From: Corynebacterium glaucum
Lineage (GTDB): Bacteria > Actinomycetota > Actinomycetes > Mycobacteriales > Mycobacteriaceae
Assembly (NCBI RefSeq): GCF_030408855.1
Contig: NZ_CP047358.1
Coordinates: 2,418,001-2,482,000, forward strand
Direction of reading: 5' to 3'
Length of the DNA: 64,000 bases
Shown here: positions 32,813 through 44,000 of the stretch, piece after piece
How the letters are laid out: every line of letters starts with the position of its first letter
Position numbering within the stretch: position 1 is the stretch's first letter
The notes under the pieces: generated by a model
Seen by the model: only the letters and a program-made list of their open reading frames with translations
Databases searched by the model: none
What the model was told of the DNA's origin: nothing
Program-made: the position numbers and the translations under genes

Positions 32813-32831
32813 GGTGCCATTGTGGCACCTG

Positions 32832-34241
32832 TTACCGCACCATGTCCCAGATAGTGACGCACACGATAACCACACCCATGATGCCCACAAAGATGGTGTC
32901 CGGGCGGTTCGCGTAATGCTTGAACGCAGTCGCCTTGCGGAACAGCAGCGACGGCACCAGGTACACCAGGAAGGCCACAAACACACCGCCGACCACAGAG
33001 ATCAGGGTCATAATCGACGGATTGAACACCGCGATCACCGTTCCAGTGACGAACACGAAGATGTTGATCATCCAGCGCAGCACGTTCTCGTTGACGCGCT
33101 GGGCGAAATTCGGTGCAGCGACGCGCAGGAGGTACGTGGTGCCCTCCTCGGTGCCCAACATGTGGCCGAAGTAGGACGAGGCGATCGCGCAGATTGCCAC
33201 GATCGGGCTGAGCCACGCGAGCAGCGGCGTACCGGTCTCGTTCGCCAGGTAGGACAGCACCGGGATGTTCTGCTCGGCAGCCTCGTCGAGGCCGTCGGCG
33301 CCGAGTGCGAGGGCGCACGACCAGACGAAGAACATGGTGAACAACACCAGCGCGACCACCGCGGTGAGCTCGATCTTGGTCACGTCTTTTTCGGTCGCGG
33401 CCACGTCGCCATCGTGGTTCTTCTGCACGTCCAGCGCGAGCTTGGACAGCGCCGCCATGTGGCTGAAGGAAAACACCAGTACCGGAAGGATGAGCAGCAG
33501 CGACTGCCAGATTGGGGTGTCGGCCTCGTACGACATGAAGCTTTCAATGTCCCATCGCGGGATGAGGTACAGGGACACTCCGGCCAGCGCGATGATCAGC
33601 GGATAGACCAGGAAGTTCGCGATCGCCAGGGTGATCTTCTGTCCGAGGGCGAACGCGCCGGTGAGCACGCCGACGCAGATCGGCGCGAGGATCCAGCGGC
33701 TGATCTCCGGGCCTTCAATCTGGTTGATGATGAAGCTCTCCAGCGTGTTGGTAATGGAGATTGCGTAGATCAGCACCGTCGGATACACCGCCAGCCAGTA
33801 CACCAGCGCCGTGGCAAAGCCGCGCTTGCGCCCGGTTAGCGCCGTGACCACCTGCAGCACATCCATGCCGGGGATCGGGGAGCCGGAGACGATGCGCGCG
33901 TACGTGCGGTGTGAGAAGAACACCAGCGGCCCGATGAACAAAGTGGCGATGATCAGCGGCCAGAAGCCGAACGTGCCGGCATCCAGCGGCAGGAAGAGGA
34001 TGCCCGCGCCAACGGCGGTACCGAAGAGCGTCATCGCCCACGACATCACCGTGCCGTCGGGTGCGGACTCCGTCTTCGCCTCCTCCTCGATCTGCTCACG
34101 GTCCGCGTCGGAGAGGTGCTCCATCTCGAACTCGTCGCGCGCCTGCTCCAGGTGCTCGTCGCTGTGCAGCTCCGGGAGGTCGTCGGCGTTGCCACCGCCC
34201 GAGGAATTGCTGGAGTTGGATCCGCCGTAGGCAGTGGACAT
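32832..34241 (-). CDS. HAAAP-family amino-acid permease (serine/aromatic amino-acid type)
   Basis: This 469-residue protein has a polar acidic N-terminus (about 1-65, Ser/Asn/Gly-rich then Glu-rich) and 11 membrane helices beginning MSWAMTLFGTAVGAGILFLPL, the hallmark of the hydroxy/aromatic amino-acid permease family (SdaC/TdcC-like). It imports amino acids by ion symport. Serine is the most likely substrate by analogy. The ATG at 34241 is used; upstream frame extensions lack the family pattern. Confidence 0.87.
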   Translation of the reverse strand: MSTAYGGSNSSNSSGGGNADDLPELHSDEHLEQARDEFEMEHLSDADREQIEEEAKTESAPDGTVMSWAMTLFGTAVGAGILFLPLDAGTFGFWPLIIATLFIGPLVFFSHRTYARIVSGSPIPGMDVLQVVTALTGRKRGFATALVYWLAVYPTVLIYAISITNTLESFIINQIEGPEISRWILAPICVGVLTGAFALGQKITLAIANFLVYPLIIALAGVSLYLIPRWDIESFMSYEADTPIWQSLLLILPVLVFSFSHMAALSKLALDVQKNHDGDVAATEKDVTKIELTAVVALVLFTMFFVWSCALALGADGLDEAAEQNIPVLSYLANETGTPLLAWLSPIVAICAIASSYFGHMLGTEEGTTYLLRVAAPNFAQRVNENVLRWMINIFVFVTGTVIAVFNPSIMTLISVVGGVFVAFLVYLVPSLLFRKATAFKHYANRPDTIFVGIMGVVIVCVTIWDMVR

Positions 34242-34587
34242 CGGTGGCCTGCTTTCGTCAGTGGGCACGGGATACTTCAACAGTAGGGAAGTTGGTGGGT
34301 GGTTCGCCGCATTGCCCGCGGTTAGACACACGGAAGGGACATGCTTGACGACGGCTGCGTGACCGGTGTGCGAAGGGATTTCCATCCGAAGGTCCCGCTA
34401 CCACGACGATTCTTCCTGACTGCAGCCTGCCTCAAGAGGGTGGGTGCCCTTCGGAAAGAGCGCAAGAGTTTGTGGATGGTTGCGAGTAAACAGTGCGTTA
34501 ATGCCAACGAGTTCTACATGAAATAACGGTAAGAGCCAAAGACACTCAGCAGCACAATCTTTCTAAACATCTTTGTAGAGTGCAGTC
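34242..34587. other. Gene-poor 346-bp gap at left border of the defence island
   Basis: This stretch between the permease start and the FRG gene holds two overlapping 61-codon frames, 34341-34526 on plus (GGAAGGGAC ahead of its ATG) and 34322-34507 on minus. Neither looks like a real protein. A variant of the dispersed motif (GCTTGACGACG) lies at 34343. Base composition drops towards the FRG gene. I see no tRNA, attachment site or IS remnant. Confidence 0.5.
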
Positions 34588-35574
34588 ATGGCTTACGACC
34601 TACTCGCAATTGAAAGCGTAGAGGATTTGATCCGGGCGGTTCACCAGGTTGAGATCGAAAAGGGGCCGGAACTTCGAGACCGCCGCGTAGCTTATTGGAC
34701 ATTATTTCGAGGGCACGCCAACATGAACTACAAGATCGAGCCCGTGTTATACCGGCAGTATGATGCTCGACCTTATTTTTACGAACTAGAGCAGCTACTG
34801 ATCGAAGAGACGATTCGGCTGATGCCGAAGGAGTTTACTGGCCTCACCGATATAGAGACCCTTGCGAAGCTGCAGCATATTGGAACTCCAACGCGCCTTT
34901 TGGACGTTACGACTAACCCGCTCGTGGCGTTGTTCTTTGCCTGTGGTGAATCTCACGACAGCAACGGAAAGGAGGTGGACGGTGAGGTCATTTTGTTCCC
35001 GCGGACTCAAGTTTGGAGCGAGAACTCCTATGCCGTCCAGCTTCCTGCAACGTGGGCAATCAACGGTACATGGGGGACAACCTGGAGGGCGGATGCCATT
35101 GTACGTGCGAGATATGTGGCCAACCCCAATGACTTGGGGCGTTTCAAAACTTTTGTCGCCGCACTCACACGATCGTTTACAGCGGTACGCCCGTCGTACA
35201 CGAACCCCCGACTAGGAGCTCAAAGTGGTGCTTTTCTCATCGCTGGGATGAACCTAATCCTTAATGGGTCTCCGGTGGATCTGTCATCGGAAAACGCGGA
35301 GCCTCCCAAGGAAGGTGAGTTGTTCAGCTTTGCTCCCAAGTTATTTGATCCCAAAGCTGCTGACGGGGAGTTGGTTACTCACGAGCGGCGATTCATAGTG
35401 CCTGCGGGAGCCAAGAAGGCGATCCTCAGACAATTAGACGGTCTTAACGTTAACGAAGCAACCCTGTTTCCTGAGCCTGAACACCAAGCTCACTATGTAA
35501 AGCAGGGATTCATGACTGGGTCGTTCGGAGAGACGTACGCGACCCGTTTGACTCCTGAAGCGGATGCTGATTGA
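34588..35574 (+). CDS. FRG-domain protein
   Basis: This 328-residue protein has the FRG domain in its first half: LFRGHANMNYKIEPVLYR (about 49-66), then LAKLQHIGTPTRLLDVTTNPLVALFFAC (about 93-120), the Phe-Arg-Gly and T-R-L-L-D-x-T patterns that name the family. FRG proteins are frequent in defence islands as putative effectors, with no confirmed reaction for most. GC is clearly lower than in the flanking core genes, a sign of transfer. It is convergent with the SF1 helicase gene 44 bp away and may be an independent cargo gene. Confidence 0.85.
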   Translation: MAYDLLAIESVEDLIRAVHQVEIEKGPELRDRRVAYWTLFRGHANMNYKIEPVLYRQYDARPYFYELEQLLIEETIRLMPKEFTGLTDIETLAKLQHIGTPTRLLDVTTNPLVALFFACGESHDSNGKEVDGEVILFPRTQVWSENSYAVQLPATWAINGTWGTTWRADAIVRARYVANPNDLGRFKTFVAALTRSFTAVRPSYTNPRLGAQSGAFLIAGMNLILNGSPVDLSSENAEPPKEGELFSFAPKLFDPKAADGELVTHERRFIVPAGAKKAILRQLDGLNVNEATLFPEPEHQAHYVKQGFMTGSFGETYATRLTPEADAD

Positions 35575-35618
35575 CCTGCCGAAACCCAAATCAACGCACT
35601 ACCACCTACGCGTTCGGA

Positions 35619-38015
35619 TCACCCCTCCGGCAACAGATCCGACGGCTCCCCGGTTGCGGTAATTACCAGCTCATCGCGCGCGCGTGAAGCAGCGACATAG
35701 AGCAGCGACCGCTCGCGCTGGAGCGCCCCGCGCGCGTCCTCGTCGGATAGGTCTTTGAGCCGGAACCGCAGCGGCATGATGTCCTTGCCCACACCCATGA
35801 GGATTACGTGGGTGAACTCCATACCCTTCGCGCCGTGCATAGTCATAACGGAAACCTGCTCGTGCGAGGCCAGCTCAGCGTTTCTGGTTTGCACCGCATC
35901 GATGCCGTGGTCGGCAAGTCCAGCGACCACGCGCGACAGTTGGCCGCGGGTACGGCACATTACGCCGATGTGCGCGTCCTCTTCACTGTCCAGCCATCTT
36001 GAAATGAAGTACGCCGCAACGTTGAATTCCTCTTCCTCGGACGCTGTGGGAACAAAGTACGGCTTAGGACCGGTGCGCGCGGAGCGGTAGTAGCTCACGG
36101 AATCCACTTGACCTTCCGCGTCGAGGTATTCGGTGGCCTCGTCACCGACAAGAATCCGCAGTGCGTAGTCCAGATTCTCCTTGGTCGTTCTGTAATTCAG
36201 GGTCAGTCTTTGCGACGCCCGGCCGCGCGTCGCAATCCCAAATCGCGACAGCGTCAGCGGCTGCCCGTAAATACGCTGGTGGGAATCCTCGGCAATGAAG
36301 ATGTCGTTTGGCCCCTGGGCAACGCACGCACGCAGGAATCGCCAGTGCCCAGCATTGAAATCCTGCGCCTCGTCCACCACAACGTGATCGAACAACGACC
36401 CACCGAGCCGTTCGTACCGCACGTTCAGCACCTCCGCGCCGACGGCGGACAGGGTCGGCCAAAACAGCTGCCCGTCAACCGCTTGCGTCTGCATCACAGA
36501 TTCCAGCACCGCCCAGACCAGTTTGCGCTGCTTGCGGTTCAGCGGCGTGCCGCGTCCGGTACGCGCCACCTTGAGATACTCGGGTTGCTGTGTGATCGCG
36601 TTCGCCAGCACCACGCCCTCGTACTCTTCCTGCAAGAACGTTGCGTTCGCAATCGAGCGCGGCAGCTCCTCGCTGGCGCCTTCGATCGCGGCATCCCACA
36701 CCTGCGTGGCGTCGCGTTCGGTGTACGGCCGTGCGCTCGACGCGCTCACGCCAAGTACGCGCCGTGTCGCTTCCTCCACATCACTTGGCGGCGCGTTGCT
36801 AACGACCTTGCGGACCACGGCATCGACGTTGTCCACCCAGATGCCCGGATTCCCAGGATCGTCCGCCTCTGGAAAGTGCTTGTTCAGCGCGTTCAGCTGC
36901 GATTTCAGCCCCTGCGCCAGGCCCTTTGTAAAGGTAGTCAGCAGCACCCGCGGGGGCTCGTCGCCAGCATCTTGATTCGGTACCGCACGCATCGCCAGAT
37001 TATTCGCGCGATGCACTGCCACCACCGTCTTGCCCGTGCCGGCGCCGCCGAACACGCGCGCCGACCCGCTGCGGGGTCCCTCTGCCATGCGGCGTTGCTC
37101 CGGGTGGATGTATACGCGCCACTGGTCGAAGCTGCCGGCTTCGATTACGGCACGCAGCGACTCGGTCTCCACGTCGTCCACGTACGCGAAGTCCAGCTCG
37201 GCGGCTGGTTCGCGCAGACCGGCCAGCAACCGGGCGTCATCGTCTTCGGCACCCTCACTCTCGGCGGCCTCGGGATCGAGTTTGCGCAGGCCCAGCGATT
37301 CACGCACATCCTCCACGGAGTAGCCGGCGGCCAATCCCAGCACGGCATCCTGCTCCCACGCGGGTCGGTCGTCGAGCAGAACCTGTAGTTCCTCCTCGCT
37401 TTCCGCGGTCCACACGGCCTCAGCCAGAGACAGATCGATGCCCAGCTCGTCGTGGAGGGTCGCTGGTGTGTAGCCGCGGCGCTCCATCTCGGCCCGGGGC
37501 GCGGGTGTGCGCTTGTCGACGACAACCGCGTCCACCCCCACCTCCTCCGAGAGACGAGCCGCGGCGGCGTGTTGCTCCTCCGCCAGCGCGCGCGCTGCCT
37601 CAGCGGCCTCTCTGGCCTTGCGCGCGGAGTCGGCCTCCTTCGCCTCGAGGGAAGTCACCTGGGCCGTTTCGGTGATAAGCTGCGTCAACCCATTGACTGG
37701 GTTGACGGTCAACCGGATTGATGCCGGGTCAAGACGCTCCGCCTTGGCGTTGCCTTCATCGTGCGAGTCGACGTCCACCAACACGAAGTGGTGCGTGTTC
37801 GCATCCTTGAGCTCGAACAGCACGGCGCGGAACTGATCGTTGACCCGGCCGGTGCGCACGCGTTTATCTACCGCGTTGTTGAGTGGCTTGATTCGCAGCG
37901 ACGGGTTCGTTGGATCCTCGGCGAGCTTCTGCAGAAAGTTCATTGTAGGTTTGAGCAGCGCGCCATCCGGCTTGAGCCCGCTGTACAGGCTGAACGTCAC
38001 CATAGGTTTGTTCAT
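35619..38015 (-). CDS. SF1 (UvrD/PcrA-like) helicase with RelE/ParE-like N-terminal domain
   Basis: This 798-residue protein has an N-terminal ~90 residues with a RelE/ParE-toxin-like pattern (TMNFLQKLAEDP, VRTGRVNDQFRAVLFEL, VDVDSHDEGNAKAER). A coiled, Ala/Glu-rich region follows (about 110-150), then an SF1 helicase core: Walker A GGAGTGKTVVA (about 320), VVDEAQDF (about 545), TLNYRTT, TMHGAKGMEF (about 725) and YVAASRARDELV. Its ATG overlaps the TGA of the giant helicase gene in a 4-base ATGA, so the two are translationally coupled. It probably acts as helicase/translocase in the defence complex. Confidence 0.88.
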   Translation of the reverse strand: MNKPMVTFSLYSGLKPDGALLKPTMNFLQKLAEDPTNPSLRIKPLNNAVDKRVRTGRVNDQFRAVLFELKDANTHHFVLVDVDSHDEGNAKAERLDPASIRLTVNPVNGLTQLITETAQVTSLEAKEADSARKAREAAEAARALAEEQHAAAARLSEEVGVDAVVVDKRTPAPRAEMERRGYTPATLHDELGIDLSLAEAVWTAESEEELQVLLDDRPAWEQDAVLGLAAGYSVEDVRESLGLRKLDPEAAESEGAEDDDARLLAGLREPAAELDFAYVDDVETESLRAVIEAGSFDQWRVYIHPEQRRMAEGPRSGSARVFGGAGTGKTVVAVHRANNLAMRAVPNQDAGDEPPRVLLTTFTKGLAQGLKSQLNALNKHFPEADDPGNPGIWVDNVDAVVRKVVSNAPPSDVEEATRRVLGVSASSARPYTERDATQVWDAAIEGASEELPRSIANATFLQEEYEGVVLANAITQQPEYLKVARTGRGTPLNRKQRKLVWAVLESVMQTQAVDGQLFWPTLSAVGAEVLNVRYERLGGSLFDHVVVDEAQDFNAGHWRFLRACVAQGPNDIFIAEDSHQRIYGQPLTLSRFGIATRGRASQRLTLNYRTTKENLDYALRILVGDEATEYLDAEGQVDSVSYYRSARTGPKPYFVPTASEEEEFNVAAYFISRWLDSEEDAHIGVMCRTRGQLSRVVAGLADHGIDAVQTRNAELASHEQVSVMTMHGAKGMEFTHVILMGVGKDIMPLRFRLKDLSDEDARGALQRERSLLYVAASRARDELVITATGEPSDLLPEG

Positions 38016-41000
38016 CGTGGATCCTCTGCCCCTTCCGCACCCAGCAATGCCGCCGGGATGGTTTGTTCGTCGAGTGTATCGGGGTACAGCAACACCCAAC
38101 CGTCATCTCGTAGCTTCGCTTCCGCGCCCGTGTACGAGTCGTCGCGCTCCATCAACAGGGCGATCCTGCGGTGCGGCCACGCGACCGCGGTGGGTAGCGA
38201 ACCGATCTCCTCACCAATCTCTTCAGTAGCCTCCGCGCCGGCACCGGCCAGTAACCGCAGTGCCGACACAACGCCAGACTCATCTTCGAACTCGTCAATC
38301 GCTTGAGCCCAAAGTCCCGAGATCTGCTCGGCTTCCATAGCACTCGGCTCCTGAGCGTCTTGCTTTCTGACGACCTCTGGTTCCGCATCCGTCTTCCCAT
38401 CGCCGACCTCGATGACGACGGCATTGTTGGCCAACCAGATGATGTTGGCGAAGCGAAGGAAGTCGCGCCAGTTCTCCTCCGTGATCGAACCGGGTGCTTC
38501 CGCGTCGACGACGAGACGGTGGGGCAGCATCGTGGTTCCAGTCGGGGCGATGTCGATGTGGATCTCATTGCGCAATGTCAGCCGCACTCCGGTTTCAGTC
38601 CGGGTGGGGTAGGCGGAGCTGCGCAGCAGCGCAATGAGTGCTTGGTCCAGAACCGAGTAGGATGCGCGGTCCGGCTCCGCGAGGTAAGTGAGCAGCTGGG
38701 TGATGGGGGAGGCTTTCATGAACCGCATGGCAGCGTCGTCCACAGACCCGAGCTTCCGCGCCAGCTTTTCACCCTCTTCGGTCACCCACGCCGGCTCACC
38801 TGCGGTGCGCGCTACCTCCTTGTCAAACCACTTGAGGCCGGCATCGGTGACGTTCCACGGCAGCACTTGGTTGTCCTCGTAGTGCAGCTGGTTGCGTTTG
38901 TCGATATCCCCGGGGAAGCGGTAGTTCGCAGCTGCGAAATGGTACGCCGCGCCGTCGGTGTACACGGCGACGTCGCGTACGTCGCGCCGGCGCCTGGGGG
39001 AGAAGTAGAAGTCCGGCGTTGTGTAGCCCTTCTTCACTTGTTCCTTCATCGACCATTCTTCGCCGTTTGGGAATGTGACCAGCCACTCCACGCCACCGGC
39101 GTTAGGGATGTCTTTGACGGTGGCGTTGCGCGCCTCGAGGCCCTTACGGATCTTCTCGCGGAACCGAACCTCCAATTCGGAGGCCTGGTCCAGTTTCGGG
39201 GCTTCCGTCTGTGGCTTCCACGAGGCCTTGAGCGGATCCTCGTCGGGGGATGGGTGGTCCTGATTCGTCAGAATGGAACGCAGAGCACGTTCCGCAGCTG
39301 CGCGGGAGGTGTTCTCAATCTGTTGGATGCGGGTGTACGGCAGCAGGCAATCGGGGCAGGCGAGTCGCTCGTCGTCCTTACAATCGCATTTCTGGACGGC
39401 TTCGAAGGCGTGCTCCATGAGCTTTCGAACGTCCTCGGGCGAGGCGAACTGGGAAAGGTACCCGGTGCCGCCGGGGACGTTGTCGTGCATAAGCAGCGCC
39501 TCGACGGTGGTGCCGCGTCCGTCCGGCACGCGAACCGTCTCTACGCTGAGGTGGTCTGGATCCCCGCCAAGGACCTCCTTGAACCCGAGCTTGATCGCAG
39601 CGGTGAGGCTCGGGATGGTCGCATTGTCGCCGGCGGTGAGCTGCACCGGCACGTGTAGCAGCACGCCCTGGGTCTGCAAGGTGCGGTTCAGCGCCACCGT
39701 CACCGACTCCTCCTCGCGCGCGGTCCGCTTCGGACACCATGGGCGGTGATCCCACTTCGAGTTCTCTCCCCTCTGCGAATCCAGGTGGCCGCAGTAATTG
39801 CAGACGGTGAACAAGGGGGCGTCGATCTCGTGGTCCGCGAGCATCCTCTTTGTCGCGGGCCCGCGTCCTAGGTTGAACCAGCTCAGGTTCACGTACCGCA
39901 AGTACTCGGCGCCGAAGCCCTGGGAGAGGAACCACCGGCCGCCGTGTCCGCCCTCAGGTACGGAGAAGCTCAAAGCGGTGTGGTAGCTGAGTTCGTGCCT
40001 GTCGTCGCGGGAGTCGTCGATAGTCGCGCGGGCCTTGTCCACCTCCGCGGAGACCCGGCGCATGCGAACGGTGTCCAGCACCTGGCCCTTGTCTGCAAAC
40101 GCGCCGGCACCGCACTCGGGGCACGCTCCGGGAACAACGGAAGAATGCATGCGCTCGCCGTAGGAACAGGCAGGGCACAGGCGCCACTGTTCGATGTCCG
40201 CGCCGCTCATGCCAACCTCGACCGCGTCTACAGTGGCGGCAATGCCGCGTGCATAGAACGTGTTGCCTGGCGCGAATTCCTTCAGCGCTGAGGACACACC
40301 ACGGGAGAGCTCGAACGTCTCCGGGTCGATCTGCATCGTGGACGGGTTGAGCTGGGAGACCACTACGGCGAGCTCCACCGCTTCGTCCAACAGTGTGAAG
40401 TTGGGCAGCAAGCCGTAGCGCTCCATGGCGGAGATCCAGTGATCGTCGAGAAGCAGCTTGCCCAAGTCGCGCGACACACGCCGGAACGCCGCCTTGGTGC
40501 TGCGCTTCTCGCGCTCCAAGTCCGGGTCCGCGTTCTCCGTGCCCGCGTTCGGGTCCACCTTCGCCTCGAGTTCGCGCAAACGCTCCTGCAGCGTGTCCCG
40601 GCGCGCAGTGAACTCCTTGACCTCGCTATCCCACAGCGTGCGGGTGCGCTGCATCTCCCCGATGAGCGAATCGGCCCCCTGACCGCACGCCCACTCGTGC
40701 ACGCCGTCCACGGTCGCCTGGTCCACGGAACCCGCCACGGTGGCAAGGAACGCCTCTACGCGCGACTCCACTCCCTCGGCGATCTCCTCCGCCAGCACGT
40801 CTAAGAGCGAGACCTTGCGGAAGCTGAACACGTCGCGCGCCTTCTGCACATCCAACCCGTGCGCGTTGAAGTCCAGTGTATCCACCAAGTACGCAGTGGT
40901 CTGTCTGCGCAGGATCTCGGTGGCGGAGAGGAATGCCGCCGGCGGCACCACGGTGCCCGCGATCACGGACAGCGGCTGGTTCAGCTTCGGCAGCGTGGTG

Positions 41001-44000
41001 CCGCGCCCCTGCACGAACGCGAGCACCAGCGAGTTGCCGGTGAGGCGCCCGGCGCGCCCCACGCGCTGCACGTACGAGGACACGGACTTAGGCAGAGAGG
41101 CGAGCATGACCGTGGACAGGTCACCGATGTCGATACCCATCTCCAGCGTCGGCGTGGCCACCAGCACGTTCGGCGCGCTCGGGTCGTTCGTTTCCTCTCC
41201 GCCGCGAAACGCCCACTCCAGCGCCAGTCGCTCTTCCTTGGGAATCAACCCGGTGTGCTCGCGCGCCACAATCGCGCGCGGGGTGGTGGACGAGTACAGC
41301 TGCGAGTAGTAGTTCTCCTCGATCCGCTCCGCACCCAGCGCGCCCGGGCAGCCGGGAGTCGGGCACGGCACACCATCGAGCAAGTCGCGCACATGCTTAT
41401 CGACGCCCAAGGGCGCATTGCACACCCCACACTGCAACCTCGCCGGCTCCTCCTCGCACCGCACCACCACGTGCTCCGGCGCGATGGCGTAGATGGTGCC
41501 GCCGGTGTCGGTAGAAATCGCCATCACCGCGTCCCGGTTCGCCAGCTCCCGGAACACGTTGGTCAGCACCAGCGCGGCGTCGTGCGTGGATACGCCCAGC
41601 ACCTTCGACGTCCACCGCGCGTAGCGCCCACGCGGGCTGCCCAGCGGGGTGAGCCCGCGGTCCTTATCGTCCACCGCCGGGCCGGAGCGCGGAAACTCTG
41701 GCGCACCACCCTTGGGAAAGCGCCGCATGCCGCGTGCCTTGGCGTAGCGGTTATGCAGCCGCCACGAGTTCGCGTCATCCTGCAAGTAACTGGCGAACAT
41801 CGGCGTGTACACACCACCGCGGTCGCGCACCTGCTCCAGAAACCCACGCATCCACCGCAGCTGTACCTCTTCAGCGCTCGCATCCACGACGTTGAACAGC
41901 CCGGCGTCGATGCTCTTCAGCGCCTCACCAGCGGCCGCCAGCAGCACCGCATCGTCCACCGCCACCGACGGTGCGAGCGCACCCGTGGACACCAGCGAGC
42001 GCGGCAGGTGCGCACGCTGCCCGAATTCCAACGCCGCGTCCAGCTCGAGGCGCTGCAGCACGGCAGTCGTGGCCTCGCGGCGCGCCTTCTCGTCTGCATC
42101 TTTCGACCAGAACGGCACGAACGTGGGCGCCTCCACGATCTCCGGCGGCAGCAGCTCAAACCGCGCGCGCAGCGGGTCCTCCGCACCATCGGCCCGCTCG
42201 AGGATCCGCAGCGGCATCTGGGCGACGGACAACTCCTCGGTGCCTGCGACGCTCTTCATCAACGTACGAATCCCGAACGCCCGCGCCCGCGACTGCACGA
42301 ACCCCGCCCGGTGCGCCGCGTCCTGCACCGAGTCCGCGAACACGAGCGTTTTCTTCTCCTCCTGCGCCAGCTGCGGCATGCCGAAGAGGTTGGACAGCCC
42401 CACCGAAAGCAGCGTGGCCACACGCGAGCCGATGTAGCGCACCGCGTCCGGCTCCCCGCAGTTCGGGCACACCTGCTCGCGCGCGTAATCCTCTGCGCCC
42501 AGGCCCGAGTACGTGAGCACCGGCACCGAGCTGCCCTCCGCGAGCGCTTCCTCGCTCGGCTCGCTGGTGCTCAGCGTGCGCGTGGAGGTGTGGAACCACA
42601 TCAGCGCGCGCTTGCCGTCCTCGCCGTCAAACGCGCCCGGCTCCATCCCCTCCGCGACGACCCGCCGGTACTCGTTGGTGGCATCGATGAGGGGCCGCGG
42701 GAGCTCAGGCTTATCGACGGTCGCCTTCCGGATCTCCCCACCATCCAAGACCACCGCGTCAGTCCCGGGTTCTAGTGCGGTCATCCACCCGGCGCGACCG
42801 CACTCGCGGCAGTAGATGGCGGGCAGCCACACCGCGGCATCGTCGGCATCGATGTGGCCGTCGTCTGCGAAGCGAAACACCTGGCCGTCCTCGGTCGGGG
42901 TGACGGTGCGTTCGATGCGGGAGACCTCGCGCACCCACAGGTGCGTTTCCACACCGGGCAGGCGCTTGCCTTCGAACTTGTACACCTCGCCGGCAAGCGC
43001 GCGCAGCTGCGCTACGGCGGTGAGCAGGTGCGTGACGAACTCCCTCGCGGTGTCCTCCCCCAAACTGCGCAGCACAATCGGGTCGAACATCGCCGCAGGC
43101 AGTGTCTTCGCGTCCTCACCCTCGCGCTGGATGAGGGGTTTGGCCTTCCCGTCGTCATCCAGCAGCGCTTTGGTGATCGGGTGCACCGCGTACGCCGCGA
43201 TCGTTGTATCCAGGTCCGCGCCCGCATCCACGCCCCACAACCGCGTGCGGAAGATGTCCAGCACCACGTCCGCGTGGTCGCGCCCGGAAGTATCGTTCGC
43301 GATGGCGTCCACGACCCCGCGTAGCCCATCGATGTCCGGCGACAGGGGAGTATCGAGGTACCCGAAGGTCTGCCCGATCTCCTCGGCCCACTCGGAATAC
43401 GTGAGCGTCTTTTCGCTAACCATCGCCTCCGGCTCGAACGCCTCGCCGAAGATGGTGCCCGCGAACTCGAGCACCTTCGAGCGGTCATCGTCGCCGCCCA
43501 ATGTTGCCGACGTGGCCACCGGCGTGACCCGCCCCAACGGGTTCGCCGCGTACTCGCCCAGGAAGCCCTCCGGCTGGTGTTGCTTCAGCATCAACCCAAG
43601 ACGGCGCAGCAAGAGCGCGACGTCGGTGCCCTGCGCGCCGTCGTACGTGTGGAACTCGTCCAACACCAAGTACTGCAGCGATGTTGCGGACTTGCTCCAG
43701 ATCTCCCGGTCCTCCGGACGAAGGAGCAGCTGATCCAACATCTTGTAGTTAGTGAGCAGGATGTCCGGCGGGTTGAGGCGCATTTCGTCCCGATCATTGA
43801 TCAGCGACTGCGACGTCACCTTTTTCACGCTGCCCCTGGCCTCACCGGTGTAGATGCCTGCCGTGACCCCCGCCAGCGCCGACTCATTGGCGATCAGTTT
43901 AGCCAGGCGATCCCCTTGGTCGTTCGCCAGCGCGTTCATCGGGTACAGCAGCAGCGCCTTCACACCAGTGTGGCCTTCAGCCCGGGCACGTGCCGCGTGA

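Noticed and set aside
34322..34526. Two overlapping 61-codon frames in the gap before the FRG gene
   Set aside because: Composition does not look protein-coding and the frames lie on opposite strands over the same bases. The plus frame has a fair ribosome binding site but no recognisable features.
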